From contig NZ_JBHSHL010000003.1 of the NCBI RefSeq assembly GCF_042652965.1, positions 62,001-126,000 on the forward strand: DNA of 64,000 nt, written 5' to 3'. Below the pieces are notes generated by a model. It did no database searches, had not been told where the DNA came from, and saw nothing but the letters and a program-made list of their open reading frames with translations. The number at the start of each line of letters is the position of its first letter. Position 1 is the first letter of the stretch. This DNA is from Filifactor villosus. GTDB taxonomy: Bacteria > Bacillota > Clostridia > Peptostreptococcales > Filifactoraceae. Position numbers and translations under genes: made by a program. Positions 1 to 9,336 of this stretch are shown piece by piece.

Positions 1-707
1 CGGAATACTTCCGGGACAGAGAAGGGCAGGACGTACTCCTCTTTATCGACAACATCTTCCGTTTCACCCAGGCGGGTTCGGAGGTATCGGCCCTGCTCGG
101 ACGGATGCCTTCCGCCGTAGGATACCAGCCCACCTTGGCAACCGAGATGGGAGCCTTACAGGAAAGGATTACCTCGACGAGGAAGGGCTCCATCACTTCG
201 GTTCAGGCGGTCTATGTACCTGCGGACGACTTGACCGACCCGGCTCCGGCAACCACCTTTGCCCACTTGGATGCGACCACGGTACTTTCCAGACAGATTG
301 CGTCACTGGGAATCTATCCGGCGGTGGATCCGCTGGACTCCACCTCGAGGATATTGTCGCCCGAGGTCTTGGGCAAGGAGCACTACGAAGTCGCAAGGGG
401 AGTGCAATCCATCCTCCAAAGACTCAAAGACTTGCAGGACATCATTGCCATCTTGGGAATGGATGAGCTCTCGGAAGAAGACAAACTCACGGTATCTCGC
501 GCGAGAAAGGTGCAGAGATTTCTCTCCCAACCGTTCAGTGTCGCAGAACAGTTCACGGGGATGGCGGGAAAATATGTACCGCTCAAAGAAACCGTTCGGG
601 GTTTTAAAGAGATTATTGAAGGAAAACACGACGATATTCCCGAATCCGCCTTCCTCTTTGTGGGAAGTATAGATGAAGCGATCGAAAAAGCGAAAAAGGG
701 GGAATAG
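1..707 (+). CDS. atpD: F1F0 ATP synthase subunit beta, C-terminal part (partial)
   Basis: Catalytic beta subunit of the F1 head, which makes or hydrolyses ATP at the beta/alpha interfaces. The window opens inside the gene: the frame is open from base 3, about half of the usual 460-470 residues is visible, and the TAG stop is at 705. The first visible residues contain the Walker B strand (LLFIDNIFRFTQAGSEVS), followed by GYQPTLATEMG and DPAPATTFAHLDATT, all hallmarks of the family, then the helical C-terminal domain ending in an acidic/lysine tail. The next gene starts 3 bases after the stop, the usual beta-epsilon order. An ATG at 105 is an internal methionine, not the start. Confidence 0.97.
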   Translation, partial: EYFRDREGQDVLLFIDNIFRFTQAGSEVSALLGRMPSAVGYQPTLATEMGALQERITSTRKGSITSVQAVYVPADDLTDPAPATTFAHLDATTVLSRQIASLGIYPAVDPLDSTSRILSPEVLGKEHYEVARGVQSILQRLKDLQDIIAILGMDELSEEDKLTVSRARKVQRFLSQPFSVAEQFTGMAGKYVPLKETVRGFKEIIEGKHDDIPESAFLFVGSIDEAIEKAKKGE

Positions 708-710
708 CCT

Positions 711-1115
711 ATGGCAACATTTCGCCTCCACATCGTAACTCCCGAAGGGACCTTTCACGATGACGAAATTGATCTTCTCGTTGTGAGGACCAGCGAAGGA
801 AATGTCGGGATCAAGAAACACCATATCGATTATGTTGCAAAGGTCGATATAGGAAAGATCGAGATCATCAAAGGCAAGCAGAAGACCTATGCGGCTATTA
901 CCGACGGAATCCTGCTCGTCGATCAGGAAAAGACCACTATTTTGACAAGGGCGGCGGAGCGTCCCGAAGATATCGATATGCGTCGTGCCGAAGAAGCTAA
1001 ACAAAGGGCCGAGAAGGTGATGCAGAGCTGTAAGAGAGACGACATCGAATACAAGATCGCGGAGCTCAAGCTCAAAAAAGCCCTGAACCGCATCGATTTG
1101 AAGAAAAACCCCTAA
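711..1115 (+). CDS. atpC: F1F0 ATP synthase subunit epsilon
   Basis: Epsilon subunit of F1, part of the central stalk and an inhibitor of ATP hydrolysis. The 134-residue length is normal. The N-terminal beta-sandwich is recognisable (FRLHIVTPEGTFHDDEIDLLVVRTSEGNVGI), and the C-terminal part (about 90-134) is a charged helical hairpin (MRRAEEAKQRAEKVMQ). It follows atpD with a 3-base gap and is the last gene of the operon: a strong hairpin plus T-tract lies about 90 bases downstream. Start chosen at the ATG behind the GGGGGAA purine run. Confidence 0.96.
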   Translation: MATFRLHIVTPEGTFHDDEIDLLVVRTSEGNVGIKKHHIDYVAKVDIGKIEIIKGKQKTYAAITDGILLVDQEKTTILTRAAERPEDIDMRRAEEAKQRAEKVMQSCKRDDIEYKIAELKLKKALNRIDLKKNP

Positions 1116-1135
1116 GAGAAGTGTCGGGATTTGAT

Positions 1136-1200
1136 TGATACTATTTTCCGTTTGAAATGCCGGGTACACAAAATATCCAATTGCCGAAAAGCGATTTAAA
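1136..1200 (+). repeat. Family A repeat, left half only
   Basis: Begins ATACTATTTTCCGTTTGAAA and matches the first half of the full copy at 1388-1501; the right half is missing. It sits between atpC and its terminator, so it is transcribed with the ATP synthase operon. Confidence 0.7.
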
Positions 1201-1204
1201 AGAA

Positions 1205-1249
1205 AAAGATAATTTTCATAAAAAATTTATGAAAGTTATCTTTTTTTTG
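1205..1249 (+). terminator. Rho-independent terminator of the atp operon
   Basis: Arms of 18 bases (1205-1222 and 1226-1243) pair with one mismatch around a 3-base loop, followed by a run of eight T. Confidence 0.88.
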
Positions 1250-1387
1250 TTTACATACCCATATAGTGTCCAACCGGATCCGTATAATAAAAACAGAAAG
1301 ACGGCAAGAGAGATGCAAAGAGAAGAGATATTTACAAAACATGGGAGGTGAGGCGTGAGACAAGACGGTTTTGCGGATAACTTATCG

Positions 1388-1501
1388 ATACTATTCTCCG
1401 TTTGAAATGCCGGGTGAACAGAATATCCAATTGTTGAAAACGATTGGATGCTCCTATGCTTTCGAATCATTCAACCTGTCAATTCTAATAGATAATAGTA
1501 T
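1388..1501 (+). repeat. Family A repeat, full length (reference copy)
   Basis: A 114-base unit starting ATACTATTCTCCGTTTGAAA and ending AGATAATAGTAT. The outer 8 bases are perfect inverted repeats. Related copies occur at 3059, 16957, 23330 (reverse) and 63560. It lies directly upstream of the secreted-protein gene at 1539, so it may form part of that gene's leader. Confidence 0.85.
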
Positions 1502-1538
1502 GAAAATCGGAAAAAACGTAAGAGAAAAGGAGACAGAG

Positions 1539-2561
1539 ATGAAAAAATTAGCAACGATTCTTATGAGTGTATTATTTTTTGTACAGATGGCGGGAAACAG
1601 TTTTGCAGTGCAGTATATGGACATCGCCAACGGCGGGATCCTCCTTCCGATCGACCCCGATGAAGTCGAATACGTCTATATCGACGGTTACTATACCCAC
1701 TTGGACAAAAAGGGCAAGGCAATGGATATGAAGAAGGACAATCCTTCCACACACAAGAGGGTACCCCTCTCTTACCCTGCAAACATCAGCATAAGGGTGC
1801 CCAAGGACTCGAAGGTCAAGGCGGGCTATCTCGGAAGTCAAAATCCCGAGTATCGGGTGGAGTTCGAAAACGGAAATTACAGGGCGGAACTTGAGCTTCT
1901 GCCGAGGGAGAGCATGATCGGATTTAACGGCGGAAGAGAGGATGCAAAGGTAAAGAAGGAGACCTTGAGTTTCTTTAAGAAGAATCTGAACCCTTCTGCA
2001 AAATTCATATCCAAGGGCTATGTAAAGACGACGATGGACTACGAGAGGGCAACGACGGCAAAGGCGGACTACCTTGTCGGCATCCTGGGCAACGGAGGTG
2101 CAATTTCCATCAAGGTCGTGGCGAAGTCGAACAAGGTAAACAAGGAGTGGATGAACGACATCATCAGCGGACTTGAATTGTTTGACTCCGATCAACAGAT
2201 CAGTTTTTTCCAAACCGGGAATACCGACTACACCAACTCTATAGAACCCATCTCCGAGCAGGACTATGCACAGAGAGAACTCTATTATCTGAAGGATTAC
2301 TACAAAACGCATGGAAGAACTTACGGCACACCGATGCAGGCAAGTGCTCCGACCTATAATCAGGTACAGACAACCGATATGACGGATATAGACTATCAGG
2401 TGATCGAAGATGTGTACAGAGCTCCAAGTGTATGGGGACATGCTGTGGCGGATGCCTTGGAAGAAGGATACAAAAGTGTGGGTATGGATTGGCTTTATGC
2501 GGACGATCTTGAGTACTTGAGATGGCAGGCGGATCATTACTGGGATCCTTATACCTACTAA
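1539..2561 (+). CDS. Secreted protein of unknown family
   Basis: A 340-residue protein with a clear signal peptide (MKKLATILMSVLFFVQMAG, cleavage likely after NSFA). The start is the ATG behind AAAAGGAGA at 1525-1532; an upstream in-frame ATG lies in a repeat and is unlikely. The mature part is mixed alpha/beta with a charged surface; the last 50 residues are rich in tryptophan and tyrosine (LYADDLEYLRWQADHYW). The middle (about 100-230) looks like one globular domain, including YLVGILGNGGAISIKVVAKS. I recognise no family. A family B repeat begins on the last base of the stop codon. Confidence 0.8.
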   Translation: MKKLATILMSVLFFVQMAGNSFAVQYMDIANGGILLPIDPDEVEYVYIDGYYTHLDKKGKAMDMKKDNPSTHKRVPLSYPANISIRVPKDSKVKAGYLGSQNPEYRVEFENGNYRAELELLPRESMIGFNGGREDAKVKKETLSFFKKNLNPSAKFISKGYVKTTMDYERATTAKADYLVGILGNGGAISIKVVAKSNKVNKEWMNDIISGLELFDSDQQISFFQTGNTDYTNSIEPISEQDYAQRELYYLKDYYKTHGRTYGTPMQASAPTYNQVQTTDMTDIDYQVIEDVYRAPSVWGHAVADALEEGYKSVGMDWLYADDLEYLRWQADHYWDPYTY

Positions 2562-2673
2562 TACTCGTACTCCCTTGAGTTGTGGATATCAACGATCTGT
2601 GCTCCATAGAAGATACAACAATTTTTCGTGGTCGAAAAGCGGATATATCCACACCTCTATTGGAGAATAGTAC
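2561..2673 (+). repeat. Family B repeat
   Basis: A 113-base copy starting ATACTCGTACTCCCTTGAG and ending GGAGAATAGTAC, abutting the upstream stop codon. Confidence 0.8.
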
Positions 2674-2982
2674 AGTACCGATCTCCGGTAAAAATATCGA
2701 AAATAACGACAGGAACGGGAAGGTATTGCATAAGACAAGAGATGAGGAAGTTCGGTTTGAGCAGAAGGCCGAACTTCCAAATACGATCTCCTCAAAATCA
2801 TGCAATTGTATCAGGATAATCGCTAGAGGGCGTATTTCCTTTTTTACAAAGTTGAGGGAAGTTTTTGGAAGACTTATTATAGGAAAAGTCAAGTTTTTAG
2901 AGGGTGGGGCAAGTTTTTTTACAAAACTGTTTCAGCGACAATAAAAATATTGAAATATTAAGCTTTTTGACGTTATTTCCTA
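2674..2982. other. Intergenic, no gene seen
   Basis: An open frame of about 120 codons crosses this stretch and the family B copy, but it has no ribosome site and no protein-like composition. There are several short direct repeats containing T-tracts and ACAAA. I see nothing functional. Confidence 0.5.
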
Positions 2983-3011
2983 TTGACATCAATGTAGGAA
3001 AAGAGTAAAAT
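2983..3011 (+). promoter_or_regulatory. Sigma-A type promoter
   Basis: TTGACA (2983-2988), a 17-base spacer, then TAAAAT (3006-3011). It points at the WYL regulator gene 480 bases downstream, through a family A repeat; a long leader is implied. Confidence 0.6.
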
Positions 3012-3058
3012 TCTTTTTAGAATGTAAAAAAAATGTAAAAAACAAAAAGCCTGTTGTA

Positions 3059-3173
3059 ATACTATTCTCCATTTGAAACACCGGATATGTAGAATATATC
3101 ATTATCGAAAAACCATTTGGATGATTATATGTTTCAAAGCATTCAAGCTGTCAATTTTAACAGATACTCGTAC
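3059..3173 (+). repeat. Family A repeat
   Basis: Starts ATACTATTCTCCATTTGAAA; the right end (CAGATACTCGTAC) has decayed. Confidence 0.75.
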
Positions 3174-3494
3174 AGCACTGTAATCCGATTGAGATTCCCG
3201 CAATATCAACTGTGTAAAAGTTGAAGTCGGTTTATACGATGATCCGTTTGAATAATTGATATCAATGCCTTTTATTCTGCCGGCGATAAAATGGATTTCT
3301 ATACTTGCAGGCGTGGATATAAGCACACTTCTAAGGGAGAATGGTATTAAGCGAGGGTGGAATTTGAACCGAGTAAGTAGACAATACAACGGATAGGATA
3401 ACATCCGAAACAAATAAACCGGGGAGAAAACGCCCTTTTCTGTCATTCCCTACAAAAGACATCAGATTTTAGGAAAGAAAAGGCGGTTTTTATT

Positions 3495-4421
3495 TTGAAA
3501 GTCGAATTATACAAGGAAAACAAAGGGTTTCGCCTGCTTCATATCTATGAACTCTTAAAGCGCGGCGAGATCGTGACCAAAAAACGTTTGTCTCAGGAAT
3601 ACGGGGTCAGCGAAAAGACCATCCAGAGAGACATTGAAGACCTAAGAGTCTATTTGATCGAACATGATGTCAACCGGGAAGATGTCATCATCTACGATCG
3701 TAGGGAGAGGGGATACAGTCTTGTTCAATCGAATCGGACCTCTCTCATCGACAAAGAGGCTCTGGCGGTTTGTAAGATCCTGCTCGAAAGTCGGGCGTTT
3801 TGCAAGGATGAACTGCAAAAACTGCTGAAGAAACTCATCTTACAGGTGTCGCCACACGAGCGAAAAAAAATAGAAGATATGATAAAAAACGAGGAGTACT
3901 ACTATGTTCCGCTAAGACATAACAAAAGACTACTCAATATATTGTGGGACCTCTCCGACTACATACTAAGTTCCACGACGATCGAGATCAGTTATGTTCG
4001 AAAAGACGGAGAACTTAAGAAACATCTGGTCGACCCCTGTTCGATTATGTTCTCGGAGTACTACTTCTATCTGATCGCCTTTATGACGCAGAAGCCGAAG
4101 GAGTATCCCACCATCTTTCGTATCGATCGCATCCAAAGGGTCGTGGCAACAAAAACAAGATTCGAGATCCCCTACACGAGCAGATTTTTGGAGGGCGAGT
4201 TCAGGAAGAGGGTCCAGTTTATGTATGCGGGGCAGCTTAAGAAGGTGAGTTTTCTCTATACCGGTCCGTCCTTGGAATCTGTTCTTGACAGACTTCCGAC
4301 GGCGGAGGTCCTATCCGAAGGAAAGGAGGGTTACAAGATCAAAGTCGAAGTTTACGGCAACGGAATTGAGATGTGGCTCAGGAGCCAGGGAGATTATGTG
4401 AGAGTATTGGAGGGGCTATGA
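3495..4421 (+). CDS. HTH/WYL-domain transcriptional regulator
   Basis: A 308-residue DNA-binding regulator. The N-terminal winged HTH (about 12-65) is of the DeoR/HTH_11 type (KKRLSQEYGVSEKTIQRDIEDL). A WYL ligand-sensing domain follows (about 140-220, with YYFYLIAFMTQKPKEYP and FRIDRIQRV), then a WCX-like C-terminal tail. The start is TTG behind AGGAAAGAAAAGG. The stop overlaps the next start (ATGA), so it is co-transcribed with the YARHG membrane protein. Its ligand cannot be read from sequence; WYL proteins often bind nucleic acids or nucleotides. Confidence 0.88.
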   Translation: MKVELYKENKGFRLLHIYELLKRGEIVTKKRLSQEYGVSEKTIQRDIEDLRVYLIEHDVNREDVIIYDRRERGYSLVQSNRTSLIDKEALAVCKILLESRAFCKDELQKLLKKLILQVSPHERKKIEDMIKNEEYYYVPLRHNKRLLNILWDLSDYILSSTTIEISYVRKDGELKKHLVDPCSIMFSEYYFYLIAFMTQKPKEYPTIFRIDRIQRVVATKTRFEIPYTSRFLEGEFRKRVQFMYAGQLKKVSFLYTGPSLESVLDRLPTAEVLSEGKEGYKIKVEVYGNGIEMWLRSQGDYVRVLEGL

Positions 4422-5356
4422 AAAATGCTAAGTGGATAAAAAGGCTTAACATGATAACACAGATCTTCGTGATTGTTGTAGTAGGAGTAAGTTTTATATC
4501 AAAGATGGACTATACGCAGCAACAGGTCCTCAACAGAGTCCTTAACGATATGGAACTAAAACTTAACCCGGCAAGGGTAAGAGAAGCCTATGAAATCAGA
4601 TCGATCGTCTTGGACGGCTCGAAGTATACCTTGGGAGAACTGGTCCACAGCACTATGGAAGCGGCGACTTACGAGTTTTACGATTCGGAAGAAGACGGCA
4701 ATACCTATGCCACAATTAAAGGCAATATCACCTTTCACGATGTTCCCGTAAGGGCGAATCTTAAATATAAGGAAGTCGAGGAGGGTCGATATGAATTGTA
4801 TGCCCTGACCTTAAACGATGTTCCCCAAATGGGCCTGTTTTATGAAGGACTGATTGCAAAGATGGAAGAAAACTGCGATGTCAAATTCGGCTACCGAAGC
4901 CCGGAGGAAGATGTACAGGAGGATACTGCGATGGTATCCGCAATCGGGGAGGAAACTCAAAGTGTCGAATCGATCGAACGAAAGGTCTACGCCAATGCTC
5001 CGGTAAACGTTTTAGGTGAGAGAAACACTCCTGATCAGAGAGAAGTACGAGAAGAAGAAACCGAGATGCAAGACTACCTCCTTCCGTATTCGGACACCGA
5101 CTATCTGACGGATGAAGACTTGCAGATGATATATGAAACGGGCGACAGGGACTTGGTACGTCTGATCATAAACGAAATGTACGCCAGACACGGCTTCGTG
5201 TTCAAAAAGGCGAAAAACAGAGACTACTTTATGTCGCAGAGCTGGTATCATCCCGTGGAAGGCCTGACCGATGAATACATCAAAACGCAGCTCTTCAACG
5301 AGTACGAAAAAGCCAACCTCAAAGCCCTGCTGGAAGTCGAGGAGATGTTGAAGTAG
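4418..5356 (+). CDS. Membrane-anchored YARHG-domain protein (paralog 1)
   Basis: A 312-residue protein with a basic N-terminus and one membrane segment at about 10-28 (MITQIFVIVVVGVSF), so most of it is outside the membrane. Residues about 45-150 form a domain shared with the next gene (SKYTLGELV, DGNTYATIKGN, YKEVEEGRYELYALTLNDVPQ). The C-terminus (about 222-308) is a YARHG domain with INEMYARHGFVFKKAKNRDYF, often found on extracellular proteins and of unclear role. The start overlaps the WYL regulator stop by 4 bases. The last 285 coding bases are nearly identical to those of the following gene. Confidence 0.85.
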   Translation: MKNAKWIKRLNMITQIFVIVVVGVSFISKMDYTQQQVLNRVLNDMELKLNPARVREAYEIRSIVLDGSKYTLGELVHSTMEAATYEFYDSEEDGNTYATIKGNITFHDVPVRANLKYKEVEEGRYELYALTLNDVPQMGLFYEGLIAKMEENCDVKFGYRSPEEDVQEDTAMVSAIGEETQSVESIERKVYANAPVNVLGERNTPDQREVREEETEMQDYLLPYSDTDYLTDEDLQMIYETGDRDLVRLIINEMYARHGFVFKKAKNRDYFMSQSWYHPVEGLTDEYIKTQLFNEYEKANLKALLEVEEMLK

Positions 5357-5485
5357 GGATGGGGAGGGATCGGCAAAATCATCGAAACGGAAAGTGGATG
5401 AGTTTATTATAGAAGACAGTCTGCTGAGCAGATGTTGATATCATCGTATTTTCGGCGAACAGAAGATTAAATAATTGGAGGAACT

Positions 5486-6445
5486 ATGAACAAATATAAA
5501 TTGATATCAAACTCTTTAGCGTTATTGGTGTTGGGATTTCTTTTTGTATCAAATGTGGATCTTTCTCAACAGCAGAACTTGAACAATGCGTTGGGAAGTG
5601 TAGAGGGGAATGTTGATCCTGTCAAGGCAAGAGAAGTAAAGACAATCAGGAAGATGAAACCGGACAATTCTGAATATACCTTGGGAGAGTTGGTAGAGAA
5701 CTTTATGGATTCACCCACCTACGAACTTTATAATCCGGCACAGGACGGGAATACGTATCTCACTATCAAGGGGAATGTCCAATATGGAGAACAAACGGTA
5801 ACTGCAACTCTAAAGTACAGAAAAATTAACAAGAAAGAGTACAAATATCACGTATTGAGTCTCAATGATGTTCCTCAGGAACCTGCAGTAGCTGAAGACT
5901 TATTTGAAAAAATGGAAGACAGCTGCGATGTGAAGTTTGGGAAAAAGAAGAGTGAGCAACAGGTAGCAAAAGCAAATGTACAGCAGACAGATCAAACAAA
6001 TACACAACGGGTAGCAAAAGCAAATGCACAGCAGGTGGCGCAAACAAATACACAGCAGGCGGCGCAAACAAATACACAGCAGGCACCAAAAGCAAATACA
6101 CAGCAGGCATCGCCTCAGGAAAGCAGTTCTTATGAACAACAGGGAGACCCTCCTTCGGAAGACTACCTCCTTCCGTATTCGGACACCGACTATCTGACGG
6201 ATGAAGACTTGCAGATGATATATGAAACGGGAGACAGGGACTTGGTACGTCTGATCATAAACGAGATGTATGCCAGACACGGCTTCGTGTTCAAAAAGGC
6301 GAAAAACAGAGACTACTTTATGTCGCAGAGCTGGTATCATCCCGTGGAAGGCTTGACCGATGAATACATCAAAACGCAGCTCTTCAACGAGTACGAAAAA
6401 GCTAATCTCAAAGCCCTGCTGGAAGTCGAGGAGATGTTGAAGTAG
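5486..6445 (+). CDS. Membrane-anchored YARHG-domain protein with Gln/Asn/Thr repeat linker (paralog 2)
   Basis: A 319-residue paralog of the preceding gene: same layout of N-terminal membrane segment (about 8-24), shared domain (EYTLGELVENFMDSPTYELY) and C-terminal YARHG domain. Between them is a low-complexity linker (about 165-215) built on units such as QVAQTNTQQ and KANAQQ, probably an extended spacer. The final 95 residues match paralog 1 exactly while the N-terminal halves have diverged, which suggests gene conversion. Ribosome site TTGGAGG precedes the ATG. Function unknown. Confidence 0.85.
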   Translation: MNKYKLISNSLALLVLGFLFVSNVDLSQQQNLNNALGSVEGNVDPVKAREVKTIRKMKPDNSEYTLGELVENFMDSPTYELYNPAQDGNTYLTIKGNVQYGEQTVTATLKYRKINKKEYKYHVLSLNDVPQEPAVAEDLFEKMEDSCDVKFGKKKSEQQVAKANVQQTDQTNTQRVAKANAQQVAQTNTQQAAQTNTQQAPKANTQQASPQESSSYEQQGDPPSEDYLLPYSDTDYLTDEDLQMIYETGDRDLVRLIINEMYARHGFVFKKAKNRDYFMSQSWYHPVEGLTDEYIKTQLFNEYEKANLKALLEVEEMLK

Positions 6446-6458
6446 GGATGGGGAGGGG
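6160..6458 (+). repeat. 299-base segmental duplicate of 5071-5369
   Basis: From AGACTACCTCCTTCCGTATT through the stop codon and about 13 bases beyond, this stretch differs from 5071-5369 at only a few silent positions. Identity stops abruptly on both sides. Confidence 0.9.
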
Positions 6459-6672
6459 AAGTCGGAAAGATCATTTAAATATAGGATGGTTCGTTCGATC
6501 TTATTTTTGAATAAGACTTTATCCAACAATAAGCAAAAGCTATAAAAGATTATAGATATAAAACATAAGTAATCGGTAGTTATGATAATGGATGTATTCT
6601 AAGTTATTGGAATATAGAAACATTGGTTCACATGAAGAGAAGTTTAAACATGTTACAAAGGGGAGGAAAAGA

Positions 6673-8244
6673 ATGGTACAAGGAATTTATGAGAAAAAGA
6701 AGGATTTTGCATCAAAGTTGAAGGATATTGCTACCGAGTTTTCGCAATACGTATCGGACGAGTTTTGTGACCATGAAAGCGGAATCCATCAAGAGTTGGA
6801 GGAGAAGGTGATTCAACTGTTGGATGTGGAAAAGCCCAAAATCATGGTATATGGAATTTACAACAGTGGGAAAAGCACTTTGATCAACGCAATGTGTAGG
6901 GAAGAAGTTGCTGAAATGGCGGACAGGCCGATGACGGCGGAAATTTCGGAATACGATAAGGGGGAATATATCCTGGTGGATTCTCCAGGAGTAGATGCAC
7001 CTATCGAACATGAACAAGTAACACAGGAATTTCTGGATAAATGCCATGTAATCCTTTTTGTTATGAGTACAAAGGGGTTGTTTGAGGACAGGAGCAATTA
7101 TAAAAGGTTAGCAAGCCTTATTTTAAAGGGCGTTCCGTTTATTATTGTCTTAAACGACAGAGGGACCGAAATTAAGAAGGAGTGGGATCAGGAAAGGAAA
7201 AGTCAGGTTAAGGCTCTACACCAAGAAGAATTAAATACAATCCAACATAAGGTCATAAAAAACTTAATTAGAGAAAGTAATGACAGTAAGATCGCAGATA
7301 AGTATGAGGTTGTTGTTTTAAATGCGAAAAAAGCCCTGACAGGCGTTCTTAGAGAACGTGCGGAGTTGTTCAAATCCAGTGGAGTGGAAAGGTTGGAACA
7401 GAGGATAGAGCAGTTTATTCGTAACGATAAGTCTGTGAAAGCTTTATTCAGCCGGCCTATTTCAAATATAAAGGATCTCATGGACAATTTGGAAAAGGTG
7501 ATCACACAGCAGATGATCGGAGATAAGAGTGAGGAATTTGAAAGAAAAATGGACTCCTTGCTTGCAATGAAGAACAACTTGACAAATGACTTGAGGATTA
7601 TGGCAAAACAATCCGTGAATAATGTACTTGAAGAGTTGACCAACTCATACTTCCATGAAAATTATGAAGCCCTTGAGTCAGTTGCCAACCAAGCTATTTT
7701 TGACATAAATGAAAAATATAGCATGAGAATGACCTCGTTTATGCTATATATACAGAAAAACTTTGAAGATAGCGTTTATTCTACCAACCACTCTTTGGAG
7801 GTTGAGAACTTGGATGCATATAAACTCCATAGTTTTTCCATGGATGACTCCGGTGAATATGTAGAGGGTGAAGAAGAGCAACTACCTAAAAAACCCGGTT
7901 TTTGGGATTTTCTTAAGAGTCGAAAGAAAAAAGAGCAGGAAAAAAAGGCACTTTTACAGAAGCAGGTTGAGGCACGTAACAGGAATGAAGAGTATAAACT
8001 GCACGAAACTATAAGAAAAAAACAGGAAGCAAGACAGTTTGCGAGTTCTGATTTGGACGATCTGTTAAGAAGAATAAATGCAGCGATCTCAAGGCAGGTC
8101 CAAGAAGTTTATGATGAGCAGTTCGGTAGGATACAATCAATGAAAGCTCATAATATACAAATTCATGAAGACTGTATGAGAAAAATGCAAGGCTTGTCGA
8201 ACTTGAGAAAAAAACTTGAAGGTGTGGAAAATATGTTGGCATAG
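6673..8244 (+). CDS. Dynamin-like GTPase A
   Basis: A 523-residue large GTPase. Motif G1 is GIYNSGKST (about 61-69), G3 is DSPGVD (about 103-108); the G4 position carries LNDRG instead of the usual [NT]KxD. The remainder is long amphipathic helices and coiled coil, with a lysine-rich loop (KSRKKKEQEKKA) around 415-430, the plan of bacterial dynamin-like proteins that remodel or guard membranes. The start is the ATG behind AAAGGGGAGG; an in-frame ATG at 6592 lacks a ribosome site. First gene of the eight-gene one-strand cluster. The exact subfamily is uncertain. Confidence 0.82.
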   Translation: MVQGIYEKKKDFASKLKDIATEFSQYVSDEFCDHESGIHQELEEKVIQLLDVEKPKIMVYGIYNSGKSTLINAMCREEVAEMADRPMTAEISEYDKGEYILVDSPGVDAPIEHEQVTQEFLDKCHVILFVMSTKGLFEDRSNYKRLASLILKGVPFIIVLNDRGTEIKKEWDQERKSQVKALHQEELNTIQHKVIKNLIRESNDSKIADKYEVVVLNAKKALTGVLRERAELFKSSGVERLEQRIEQFIRNDKSVKALFSRPISNIKDLMDNLEKVITQQMIGDKSEEFERKMDSLLAMKNNLTNDLRIMAKQSVNNVLEELTNSYFHENYEALESVANQAIFDINEKYSMRMTSFMLYIQKNFEDSVYSTNHSLEVENLDAYKLHSFSMDDSGEYVEGEEEQLPKKPGFWDFLKSRKKKEQEKKALLQKQVEARNRNEEYKLHETIRKKQEARQFASSDLDDLLRRINAAISRQVQEVYDEQFGRIQSMKAHNIQIHEDCMRKMQGLSNLRKKLEGVENMLA

Positions 8245-8370
8245 TGGCTAGGTCTTTGATCCGTACGTTTTTAAGATTATAAGAGTTCGGATTATAACGG
8301 GTATCATGGCCGTCTATAGAAGGCAGTTTTTTAAAACAAGAATATTTTATAGATATGAAAGGTGGTTTGG

Positions 8371-9273
8371 ATGGATTTTTCAAAGGGTGAAATTAAAAAT
8401 ATAAAGAAATATTGTGGAGATTCCTATGTAAAACGATATCAAGGGATTCAAAAAAGGCTATCCGACAATGTGGTAAAACTGGTTAATACAGGAATGGTAA
8501 GTTCGGGGAAAAGCAGTTTATTCAATGTCCTTGTAAATTCTGAGGAGGAATTTTTCGCTACAGGAGCTGCGAGAACAACGGTTTCCGCAAACAGTTTTAT
8601 TTATAAAAACATTGAATTTATAGATACTCCGGGAATCGATGTGAAAACGGAAGATGATAAATTGGCTTTTGACACTATTATGGAAGCGGATATCATTATG
8701 ATGCTCCATAATATCAGAACAGGCCCTCTCAATCGAAGTGAAGTAGATTGGCTGAAGATGATAGCGGATAACATCGGAGATCCAGAAAAAATAAAGAAGA
8801 GGATACTTTTTGTTTGCACATGGAGAGACACCAGAGAAAACGATGAAGATTACAGTAGTATCATCGAGGAGGTCAAAAAATCGGTATTTGATATTTTGGG
8901 GACGGAGGTTGCGTTTTTCGATGTTTCTGTCAAGAAGTACTTGATCGGCGTTGAAAAGCAAAAAGACATCTTGATCAAAAAGAGTAATCTTTTAGAACTC
9001 TCGCAGTATTTGGAATCTTATGCACAGGAATATCTGAACTTAAAAAACAGAATCGCTTTGGAAGATTTGGAATCTCTGGCTGAAGATATGAAAAAAAGTC
9101 TATCTAAGGGAAGATTGAGTTTTGAAAAAGAGATAGAGCAGAACCGCAAAAGAATCGTGAAGAACTATAAGCTGCGATATGATGTTTGGAAGACGGTATT
9201 CGATTATTTCTCCACTCAAAGAAAGCAGTTGAAAAAATTGGGAGACGAATTGGACGAGGTAGGAAGATGGTAG
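8371..9273 (+). CDS. Dynamin-like/small GTPase B
   Basis: A 300-residue GTPase. G1 is GMVSSGKSS (about 41-49), the G2 region has ARTTVSA, G3 is DTPGID (about 85-90), and G4 is plausibly TWRD (about 150-153). A C-terminal coiled coil follows (about 215-295, DMKKSLSKGRLSFEKEIEQNRKR). It is much shorter than a complete dynamin, so it may pair with one of the larger GTPases next to it. ATG chosen over an in-frame GTG three codons earlier because GAAAGGTGG sits 6 bases before the ATG. Confidence 0.82.
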   Translation: MDFSKGEIKNIKKYCGDSYVKRYQGIQKRLSDNVVKLVNTGMVSSGKSSLFNVLVNSEEEFFATGAARTTVSANSFIYKNIEFIDTPGIDVKTEDDKLAFDTIMEADIIMMLHNIRTGPLNRSEVDWLKMIADNIGDPEKIKKRILFVCTWRDTRENDEDYSSIIEEVKKSVFDILGTEVAFFDVSVKKYLIGVEKQKDILIKKSNLLELSQYLESYAQEYLNLKNRIALEDLESLAEDMKKSLSKGRLSFEKEIEQNRKRIVKNYKLRYDVWKTVFDYFSTQRKQLKKLGDELDEVGRW

Positions 9274-9336
9274 ATTTTTGATGGGAAGATGTTTTTGAAG
9301 GGAAATAATTAATCTGGTTAGACGGAGGAATGAGAT

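Noticed and set aside
303..1169. Minus-strand open frame of 288 codons over atpD/atpC
   Set aside because: Antisense shadow of the ATP synthase genes.
2582..2944. Plus-strand open frame of 120 codons
   Set aside because: Its first third is a family B repeat and it has no ribosome site.
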